Source: Methylococcaceae bacterium
Lineage (GTDB): Bacteria > Pseudomonadota > Gammaproteobacteria > Methylococcales > Methylomonadaceae
Assembly: GCA_006844585.1 (NCBI GenBank)
Contig: SPJM01000192.1
Location: 1 to 50,721 of the forward strand
Direction of reading: 5' to 3'
DNA length: 50,721 bases
Part shown: piece after piece, positions 44,282 through 50,721 of the stretch
How positions within the stretch are numbered: the first letter of the stretch is position 1
Layout: every line of letters starts with the position of its first letter
Translations under genes and position numbers: made by a program
The notes under the pieces: model-generated
The model's database searches: none
What the model saw: the letters and a program-made list of their open reading frames with translations, nothing else
What the model was told of the DNA's origin: nothing

Positions 44282-45658
44282 TCATAGACCCGGCGGATCA
44301 TCCAATTTGCTGATGTGTTTGGAAACCTGAAAAATACTCCAAATCAATACTAAAATCATCAACGTCATCACCAGCCCTAAAAACACTTCGCTGTCTAAAA
44401 GTTCCTTGAGTCCATAATCCGTCACCTTGCTTTCCGGCAATTTGCTGACATCCGCTAACTTTCCCTGCGCGCCTTGATAGCCTTTACTTAACAGCTCCTG
44501 GATCGGAACAATATCATAAACGGGCTTAGCCGCTTTAACAGCGCCGTACAGTAACTGATAACGGTATTCCGGACGGGCAAAAAACAATAGTTGATAACCG
44601 AAACCTAAACCGATGACGCCTTCAATTTTCAATGGCGGATTATCATCATTGAATACAATCAAGCGATATTTTTCCCGCCGTTGACCGGGAAATTTCAGCG
44701 TCAATTGTTCTCGATGAAAATCTTTAAAATGCAAGGCTTCCAGCTTGCCCCGACTCAAGGTTTGCATGCGGGTTTCAACGCCCTGTTGAACAGGGGTTTG
44801 CAGCTCGACAGATCGACTGAAATTTGCTCCGGCTATCGCCAATTGAAAGCCGTTTAAGGGTAATAATCGGGCTTCTATATCAATAATTGTTTGTTTTTCA
44901 TCTTTATTTTGGAATACTTTGTAAGTATCTATCGGGTATTCAAAGCGCCTTTTTATATTGTTGCGGGTCTCGGTTTGATTACGCCAAAATTTGATTGCAT
45001 CAATATGTAAGGCCTTATGGCTTAACAAGACCGTTTCCTGACGCTCCTGCTGACGACCGCCTTTTAAAATTGTTTTCAGCTTACTCAAGCCAATGCGGCC
45101 GGTGGTCACCGTATCGGATAAAACAAATTTGAAAAAACGAAACTGATTTGGCGGTAATTCAATATCGCGTTTATCAAAATCCATAAATTGAGAATAATCG
45201 TAAATAACTGCTTTTTCGAGTAGTATTTGCCATTTTTCACCCTGAGCGGAACCCAATATCGTTAAAGCATATTCAAAATTTCGTTGCGGCGTTATGATGG
45301 TCACGCCCGACGCGGTGACATTATCCCGCTTAATCTTAGCGATCACTTCAAAGCCCTGTGTTGACGATTTATTTAATTGCGTAATTTCGCTGCTTACATT
45401 GATTCGCCGGGTAACGGTTTGCGAATCGGCGATTTCTTTTAACCAAAAGGGCGTCTCTGTATCTTGCTGATCAAGTAATCGTAAATCCTGAAAATTCGTC
45501 AGGCTGTTAGCGTATACTTCTGCATCCAAATCGATGGCCGCTAAGCTGTCTTGCGCTTGTTCATCTAATAACGCCTCCCGGCTAAAGCGCTGATTTAAAG
45601 CCTCGGCGGACGGCAAGAATGCAAAACACAACAAGCAGAGTAATATTTTGGCAATCAT
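44282..45658 (-). CDS. DUF3999 family periplasmic protein
   Basis: A signal peptide (ILLCLLCFAFLPSAEA) and one C-terminal membrane helix (EVFLGLVMTLMILVLIWSIF) frame a long periplasmic region of beta character. Length 458, order and content fit DUF3999. This family is almost always next to DUF2339, as here, where the start overlaps the DUF2339 stop (ATGA). The pair is of unknown function; a joint membrane complex is inferred from the conserved pairing. It converges on repeat protein copy B. Confidence 0.85.
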   Translation of the reverse strand: MIAKILLCLLCFAFLPSAEALNQRFSREALLDEQAQDSLAAIDLDAEVYANSLTNFQDLRLLDQQDTETPFWLKEIADSQTVTRRINVSSEITQLNKSSTQGFEVIAKIKRDNVTASGVTIITPQRNFEYALTILGSAQGEKWQILLEKAVIYDYSQFMDFDKRDIELPPNQFRFFKFVLSDTVTTGRIGLSKLKTILKGGRQQERQETVLLSHKALHIDAIKFWRNQTETRNNIKRRFEYPIDTYKVFQNKDEKQTIIDIEARLLPLNGFQLAIAGANFSRSVELQTPVQQGVETRMQTLSRGKLEALHFKDFHREQLTLKFPGQRREKYRLIVFNDDNPPLKIEGVIGLGFGYQLLFFARPEYRYQLLYGAVKAAKPVYDIVPIQELLSKGYQGAQGKLADVSKLPESKVTDYGLKELLDSEVFLGLVMTLMILVLIWSIFQVSKHISKLDDPPGL

Positions 45659-48180
45659 TGTTTTTTCTCTTCCTTATTAATTTCGGCTACAAAAGCATGT
45701 TGATAACGCATGTAAAAATAAGCGCCGCCCAAAATGACCAGGCCCAAAATCATAAACGCCAGAATCCGGTAAACCTGCTCCAGCCTTGCCAAATCGATGA
45801 AAAACACCTTGTAAGCGACTACTGCAAACAGAGATAAGCCCACTAAACGCAATATTTTAAATTGACGTTGAATGCCGAAAAAAATCAAGCTCAATGCAAA
45901 AGCGGCCCATAAAATAGAAACCCCGCCGGAGCGTAAACCGGGAATAGTTTGAAACAACAGCGAATTAACTTCCAGACTCAGAAAAACGAATAATAAAACT
46001 AATGCCGTTCCGGCAAACAACCGTCTGATCTGCTGTTCAGCGCTATCGCTTAAACGCCGGTAAGCGAAGATTAAAAAGGCGATGATGGCGGCAAAATCCA
46101 CTAGTCGCATCAAAGCCGATTGAAATCGATAAGCGCCTCGGTAATGAAAAGAGGGAATATTGTGTTCAATCGCGCTGAGGTGAAAGGTAAAATCCCAAGA
46201 AGATAAATCAATAAAAAGCAGTTTTATGAGGATGATTAGCAGAAAAAACTGAATGACGGCTAACACTTTTTGTTCCTGCGTCTTATGATAATAACCGAGT
46301 AATAACACACAGGCGGACAGCCATACCAAAGTCAGTAAAGGCAATTGCAACGGCGGATAAAGAAAAGCAAAGCTGCGATACAGTTCCAATTGCAGCACGA
46401 TAAAGATGATTGCCGCAATCAACAAGCCTAAAATTTGCACTAAGCGGTTATTTTTTATCCATAAAGGCACATCATTATTCGGCGCAAAAACTAAGGCAGA
46501 GGACTTGACCGGTTTTTGAATCAAAAAATAAGCTGCCGCCAATGAGGCGATAGGTATGCCGAAACTGAGAAAGCGCTGAAATAAATCCCATAAAAACACA
46601 CTCCAGGTTTGAGTTAAACCTGCCGCTGAACCATATTGGTTCGCCAAGTCAATGAAACAAAAACGAAATAAAACAATGCCGTAGAGTAAATAAGCGACTT
46701 GTTGCAAAAAAGCGCTGCGCAGCTTGCCGGACAACCACAACATGATCGCCGCCTGTATCGCCCAACTGGCGGTAATCCATTGGTTTGATAATATGATAGG
46801 CAAAGTAATCGCAGTAAAAAAAGCCGCCAGACTGATAAAACTTAACAATAATTCGCGATCAGAAATGCGTTTAACCAGGCAATAATAAACATGGGCAAGA
46901 TAAAAAACCGCCAATGCAATGGTGATAGCGCCCACCCAAATTGATCCATATTCCGTCAATATTAAATGCCGGGCGGTGATGAAGAAAATTGCCGCATTGA
47001 TGATCAAGGCTAAAAAATCCAATAAGCTGGATTTGACTTTATTGAGCAGACAAAACAAAAAAGTCATGGTGGAATACAAAATGAAAAAGGCGATTAAAAA
47101 CGGCAATATCTCCCATAAATAGCGTGGTTCGAATTTTCCTAAAGAACCGAAAAACAGCAGATAGTGAAAAGCAAAACTCAGAAAATTCAATAAATGCCAA
47201 TGCTTATAGCCGTTGACGGCCAAAATGCCGACGCCCAAAACCAGCATATAGCTATACAGACCGATAAAATTAACTTGTCCTGTAGACAGTAAAATAGGCG
47301 TGCAGTAACCTCCGATAATGGCGAAGATGGCGACCAGTATGGAATTTAATTTTACCGCTAGAACGATGGCGCTGGCCGTCACCACGACCATTAATGCGAA
47401 TGCCGAATAAGCGCTGATCAAATGATAAAAACTGAAGGCGGCGAATACGCTGAAATACAATACCGTAACGCCGCCGCCTAACATGCCTTGCGCCAATAAA
47501 TGATAGCGACCGCCTAATAATCGTATAGCGCCGATAATCATGGCTAGCCCCGCCAATACCGTTAAGCCCACTCGCGCCTGTTCGCCTAAAAGACCGTTAT
47601 CAATGGAATATTTCAAAAAGAAACCGATGCCGGTAACCAGGATCAACACCCCGATGCGCAGCAGCCAATTACTGGCGACCGCATATTCCATACTGACGAC
47701 TTGCGGGCGATGACTGTCGCCGACAATAATCCAGTTCCAGATTTCTTTTGAAATTTGTTTAGCGGCCAGCTCAAATCGGCTGGGTATACGAGGAGTGGCG
47801 GGAGGCGGCGGCTCAATGTCAACAGGCTGTTTTTCCCAGCCCTGGTCCGCAGGTTTCGTTTCAAGGGCCGCTTTAGGTTTAGCGAATGACTCGGCAGCCG
47901 CTTTTATAAACGGTTCGGATGATTTTTGAATTTTCTCGGATTCAGACGGTATGGTTTTAGCTTCCGAATCCGTCTGTGTTTCGGTTAATGTTTCCGGTGA
48001 CGCAGATAGTTTGCGTAGAATTTTGCCCTGATCATTAGCTAACTGATCCAACTTATCGAACAGTTTAAGCAAGGCTTCTTGTTGGCGATTTTGCTTTCCC
48101 ATCAACGAAGCCAACATCACAATGATGACAATAGGCGTTAACACCACTAAAAATACTAAAAAGCCGAAAAAATCGCCCAT
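45655..48180 (-). CDS. DUF2339 family polytopic membrane protein
   Basis: A very hydrophobic protein of 841 residues. One helix at the N-terminus (FLVFLVVLTPIVIIVMLASL) is followed by a charged coiled coil (ALLKLFDKLDQLANDQGKIL) and a Pro/Glu-rich linker, then more than twenty predicted helices starting at YAVASNWLLRIGVLILVTGI. This is the DUF2339 layout. ATG 48180 has GGAG 7 bases upstream; the frame continues to 48249 without support. The partner DUF3999 gene overlaps its stop. Function unknown; a lipid or glycan transporter-like role is a guess based on helix number. Confidence 0.88.
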   Translation of the reverse strand: MGDFFGFLVFLVVLTPIVIIVMLASLMGKQNRQQEALLKLFDKLDQLANDQGKILRKLSASPETLTETQTDSEAKTIPSESEKIQKSSEPFIKAAAESFAKPKAALETKPADQGWEKQPVDIEPPPPATPRIPSRFELAAKQISKEIWNWIIVGDSHRPQVVSMEYAVASNWLLRIGVLILVTGIGFFLKYSIDNGLLGEQARVGLTVLAGLAMIIGAIRLLGGRYHLLAQGMLGGGVTVLYFSVFAAFSFYHLISAYSAFALMVVVTASAIVLAVKLNSILVAIFAIIGGYCTPILLSTGQVNFIGLYSYMLVLGVGILAVNGYKHWHLLNFLSFAFHYLLFFGSLGKFEPRYLWEILPFLIAFFILYSTMTFLFCLLNKVKSSLLDFLALIINAAIFFITARHLILTEYGSIWVGAITIALAVFYLAHVYYCLVKRISDRELLLSFISLAAFFTAITLPIILSNQWITASWAIQAAIMLWLSGKLRSAFLQQVAYLLYGIVLFRFCFIDLANQYGSAAGLTQTWSVFLWDLFQRFLSFGIPIASLAAAYFLIQKPVKSSALVFAPNNDVPLWIKNNRLVQILGLLIAAIIFIVLQLELYRSFAFLYPPLQLPLLTLVWLSACVLLLGYYHKTQEQKVLAVIQFFLLIILIKLLFIDLSSWDFTFHLSAIEHNIPSFHYRGAYRFQSALMRLVDFAAIIAFLIFAYRRLSDSAEQQIRRLFAGTALVLLFVFLSLEVNSLLFQTIPGLRSGGVSILWAAFALSLIFFGIQRQFKILRLVGLSLFAVVAYKVFFIDLARLEQVYRILAFMILGLVILGGAYFYMRYQHAFVAEINKEEKKQ

Positions 48181-48365
48181 CGCAATACTCCGCCGGGTGG
48201 TTGAAAAACCCTGAATTTGAAGCATAGGAATATCAAACGACAAAGTCAAGCAGCTATTTTTTCACCAGCAGCGGTAAAAAGATTTAAAACTCGTAAATGT
48301 ACAAAATCCAATAAACATACGCCAGATTGACCGTTCAAAATAGATATTAGCATTTCAGCAAATAT

Positions 48366-48950
48366 TCATTGACCTTCAACAGTTTGTTTTTTTAACGCAG
48401 AAGCCAGAGCAATTAAAGCCCAACCTCTAAATCCGACATCGACGCTTAAGGATAGGGCGAGAAACCAGGGGGCGGATGTAGGCCAGTCCACCCAGATTAG
48501 AATTCCCAGCAAAATCGAAATAAAACCAGTGATTCTATTAGACATTGGGTTAGGAACTTTCGCCACTGTCAACAAAATATTACGGTATATGCCCTGCGAA
48601 ACCAAATAACCGACGATTAACAGGTTCAAATTTTCCGGTATGCCGCTGATGCTGAATAGCACCAGAAATCCCACTACGATGTCCAGCACGCCCCCTTGCA
48701 TATTGACTAAAAAACCTTGGGCTGTTTGGGTGGAAAACGCATCAATCGCACGCAAAATACCGACTAATATCACTACGACGCCAATTGCCGGAATCCAGGA
48801 AAAACTTTCTCCCAACATATAAACTTCAGGCGCCACAATGCATAAAGTCGTTATCACCCCGCCTATTATAATCATTGATGCGCCGCGAATGGTGTACCAC
48901 AAGGGTCTTGATGTGAATTGTCGTAATTCAGCAGAATTATTTGTGTTCAT
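48366..48950 (-). CDS. HdeD/DUF308-type membrane protein
   Basis: A 194-residue protein with six membrane helices arranged as repeated pairs (MIIIGGVITTLCIVAPEVYM, WIPAIGVVVILVGILRAIDA, GVLDIVVGFLVLFSI, LLIVGYLVSQGIYRNIL, ITGFISILLGILIWVDW, ALSLSVDVGFRGWALIAL). The G-x-L-x-I-x-x-G pattern of the HdeD family is visible in helices 3 and 5. HdeD in E. coli is linked to acid resistance, but most members are unassigned. It stands alone on the minus strand. Confidence 0.8.
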   Translation of the reverse strand: MNTNNSAELRQFTSRPLWYTIRGASMIIIGGVITTLCIVAPEVYMLGESFSWIPAIGVVVILVGILRAIDAFSTQTAQGFLVNMQGGVLDIVVGFLVLFSISGIPENLNLLIVGYLVSQGIYRNILLTVAKVPNPMSNRITGFISILLGILIWVDWPTSAPWFLALSLSVDVGFRGWALIALASALKKQTVEGQ

Positions 48951-49155
48951 TGTTTTACGCTCACTGAGTCATTATTTTAATATCATGGTAAACATAAATT
49001 ATTGAATTGCAAGTATGTTGTTTATTTGTTAACGAGTAGTCGTAGTCGCTGCAAAATTCATTAATGGTTCATTACTTGGATTTTTTACCGGCGATGACAT
49101 AAACTAAAACAAAGCTTATCTGTGTTTATTCATCATTAAAAGGCGAACTGGGTCT

Positions 49156-49425
49156 ATGGTTTCCGTAAAAAAATTGGTATTGGATGTTTTAAAACCGCAT
49201 GCGCCTAACAGCCTGGAGTTTGCCAAGGCTATCGCCGAACAAGGCCGGGATTATCATGTTGCGATTACCGTCGAGGAAGTCGATGAAAAAACCGAAACCG
49301 TCGTGATGGTGATTAAAGGGGAAGATATAGATTTGAACGCGATTGAACAAACAATCAGCGCATTAGGCGGTTCATTACACAGTATTGATGAGGTGGAAGT
49401 CATTAATCATCGGTCGCCTGATTAA
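49156..49425 (+). CDS. DUF211 family protein
   Basis: An 89-residue ferredoxin-like alpha-beta protein. The start VKKLVLDVLKPHAPNSLEFA, the strand pair YHVAITVEEVDEKTETVVMV and the end GGSLHSIDEVEVIN match DUF211, a family best known from archaea (for example MTH889). Archaeal members are oligomers with metal-binding sites. The next gene, 17 bp downstream, is a VIT/CCC1-like membrane protein, so a joint role in metal ion handling is inferred. The start ATG at 49156 has GGCGAACTGGGTCT before it, not a strong Shine-Dalgarno. Confidence 0.85.
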   Translation: MVSVKKLVLDVLKPHAPNSLEFAKAIAEQGRDYHVAITVEEVDEKTETVVMVIKGEDIDLNAIEQTISALGGSLHSIDEVEVINHRSPD

Positions 49426-49442
49426 ATGGCTAGCGTGTTTTG

Positions 49443-50027
49443 ATGAGAATATTTAGCTGGCTGGGTTTTTTGCTGAAAATTACCCGCTCTCAAGTGATTG
49501 CCCGTCGTTATTTCGTCGTCAACGGTTTTGACGGCGCACTGACCATGTTGGGCATCATTACCGGTTTTTATGTCAGCGGCGAAAAAAACACTTTTGTCAT
49601 CGTCAGCGCCTGCCTTGGCGCGGCTGTCGCACTGGGCGTCAGCGGCTTTAGCAGCGCCTATATCAGCGAAGCCGCCGAGCGCTTAAAAGAATTGAAAGAG
49701 CTGGAAAACGCCATGTTATCCGATTTATACAACTCCGCTCATGGTCAGGCGTCACGATTTATTCCCTTGGTTATTGCCTTGATCAACGGCCTGGCGCCTT
49801 TGCTGTTTTCATTAATTATTATTGCGCCGTTAGGTTTTCAGTCCCATCTTTCTGCCTACGCAATTGATCCGTTGCTAGCGTCGATAGGAATTGCCTTTTG
49901 CATTATCTTTTTTCTGGGAATTTTTCTGGGCCGGATAGGCGGCGTGTTTTGGCTTTTGGCGGGTTTGATGACTTTATTCATCGGCTTGTTGACTTGCGGG
50001 ATTATTTTTCTGTTAACATCCTACTAA
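49443..50027 (+). CDS. VIT1/CCC1-like membrane protein
   Basis: A 194-residue membrane protein with about five helices. The marks are RRYFVVNGFDGALTMLGIIT (helix 1 with the conserved Asp-Gly), a Gly/Ala/Ser-rich helix ACLGAAVALGVSGFSSAYIS followed by the charged EAAERLKELKELENAM (metal-collecting region), and three more helices (~100-190). Family members carry iron or manganese out of the cytoplasm. ATG 49443 is used; a TTG directly before it is not needed. It is paired with the DUF211 gene, as is often seen in archaea. Confidence 0.78.
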   Translation: MRIFSWLGFLLKITRSQVIARRYFVVNGFDGALTMLGIITGFYVSGEKNTFVIVSACLGAAVALGVSGFSSAYISEAAERLKELKELENAMLSDLYNSAHGQASRFIPLVIALINGLAPLLFSLIIIAPLGFQSHLSAYAIDPLLASIGIAFCIIFFLGIFLGRIGGVFWLLAGLMTLFIGLLTCGIIFLLTSY

Positions 50028-50056
50028 GTTGAGCCCGCCTTTATCAAAGAGTTGAG

Positions 50057-50620
50057 ATGGAAGCTAATAAATTAAATACAGTTGATGATTTGTTGCAATC
50101 AGCTGATGAACGCGTGGAGTTGATTAATGGCGAGATTGTTAAGCGACCGATGGCGCGTTCGGAACATGCGCTGATTCAATCATGTTTATCGGATGAAGTC
50201 TCCACTTTGAAAAGAATGCCGCCGCCGGGCGGCTGGTGGATTATGTCCGAAATTAGCGTCAATTATTCCAGCCATCAATGTCCCTGTCATGATTTAGCGG
50301 GTTGGAGAAAGGAACATGTCCCACAGCGCCCGACCGGGATTATGAAGATCATCCCGGATTGGGTTTGTGAAATTACTTCGCCCGGACATGAACGGAAAGA
50401 TTTATTCCATCATTTTATTTTATTACAGACAAACAATGTCCCCTACTATTGGGTGATTTCGCCGGAAGACAAAACATTGATCGCTTATCAGTTGGTTGAT
50501 GGGCATTATCGGGTGATTTATTCCATCGCCTGCCAGCATAAAAATGATTTTAAAAAAGTCAGGATTGCGCCTTTTGAAGACACAGAGATTGATTTATTGT
50601 ATGTTTTTGGCGATAGTTGA
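50057..50620 (+). CDS. Uma2-family (DUF820) putative restriction-endonuclease-like protein
   Basis: A 187-residue protein of the Uma2/DUF820 family, which has a PD-(D/E)xK nuclease-like fold. The marks are DERVELINGEIVKRPMARSE at the N-terminus, PCHDLAGWR in the middle, IIPDWVCEITSPGHERKDLF and YWVISPEDKTLIAYQL. The acidic residues of the active site are present (E in ELINGE, D in HDLAGW, E in CEITSP). Members are common and unassigned in cyanobacteria and some other bacteria, where they are often mobile. The start has GAG 5 bases upstream (GAGATGG). Confidence 0.85.
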   Translation: MEANKLNTVDDLLQSADERVELINGEIVKRPMARSEHALIQSCLSDEVSTLKRMPPPGGWWIMSEISVNYSSHQCPCHDLAGWRKEHVPQRPTGIMKIIPDWVCEITSPGHERKDLFHHFILLQTNNVPYYWVISPEDKTLIAYQLVDGHYRVIYSIACQHKNDFKKVRIAPFEDTEIDLLYVFGDS

Positions 50621-50674
50621 TTTTAAATATTGTTACATGCCGTTCCAAATGAATGCGCATTATTAACCACAGCC

Positions 50675-50721
50675 ATGAAAAAAACAAAACGCATTAAACA
50701 ACTTTCACAAGCGGAATTACA
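50675..50721 (+). CDS. Start of a gene cut by the window end
   Basis: ATG at 50675 opens a frame with no stop before the edge: MKKTKRIKQLSQAEL. The lysine-rich start is common to many soluble proteins and to some transposases. No clear Shine-Dalgarno is visible, and 15 codons are too few to name the family. Confidence 0.35.
   Translation, partial: MKKTKRIKQLSQAEL

Overview
The window reads as chromosomal DNA of a moderately low-GC gammaproteobacterium. Gene content and order (mreB divergent from gatCAB, an mreCD-mrdA-rodA-mltB-rlpA block, MoxR-DUF58-transglutaminase operon, DUF3999-DUF2339 pair, a PEP-CTERM protein, cobT) fit a methanotroph-like member of the Methylococcales. That placement is an inference: no methane oxidation gene lies in the window. 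No rRNA, tRNA, CRISPR array, prophage or intact insertion sequence was found.

Layout. 1-2651: 3' part of a glutaminase-like STAS/cNMP gene, then a lipoprotein with two six-cysteine modules and ankyrin repeats. 2917-6662: two tandem diguanylate cyclases and a family 2 glycosyltransferase. 6677-8021: an orphan NarL-type regulator and a beta-carbonic anhydrase (minus strand). 8022-8590: a noncoding stretch with a 163-bp long-hairpin element. 8591-9733: thioredoxin-like, small membrane and DUF1499 proteins. 9718-12002: an AAA ATPase and a DksA/TraR-like zinc protein. 12190-15976: MoxR, DUF58 and DUF3488-transglutaminase genes. 16114-19055: small exported or membrane proteins, a spondin-domain protein, a repeat protein, and cobT with a cobU remnant upstream. 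19559-23706: UspA, a membrane protein, an ABC-F ATPase and small proteins. 23890-32823: the rod-shape and wall-elongation cluster, interrupted between mreC and mreB by a plus-strand PEP-CTERM gene. 32937-36130: gatCAB. 36166-39431: an ABC1/UbiB-like kinase, DoxX and Bax-inhibitor-like membrane proteins. 39673-43457: a truncated haemoglobin, a LapD-LapG pair and a YgjP-like metallopeptidase. 43808-44206: a near-identical twin of the repeat protein at 17434. 44282-50721: DUF3999-DUF2339, HdeD-like, DUF211 plus VIT/CCC1-like, Uma2, and the start of one more gene.

How the genes work together. Three sets touch the cell surface. The Mre/PBP2/RodA/MltB/RlpA set builds the lateral wall. Two active-looking diguanylate cyclases and a degenerate LapD with LapG form a c-di-GMP and surface-adhesion theme, though the adhesin and its exporter are not here. 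The PEP-CTERM protein and the twin repeat proteins are exported. The most interesting items are the twin repeat proteins (129 of 132 residues identical, with about forty silent changes), one of which has a palindromic element inserted in its leader; the lapG frame with an in-frame amber codon before its signal peptide; mreC, whose homology begins at an ATC codon with a well-placed Shine-Dalgarno; the duplicated six-cysteine module; and a sigma-54-like promoter before the PEP-CTERM gene.
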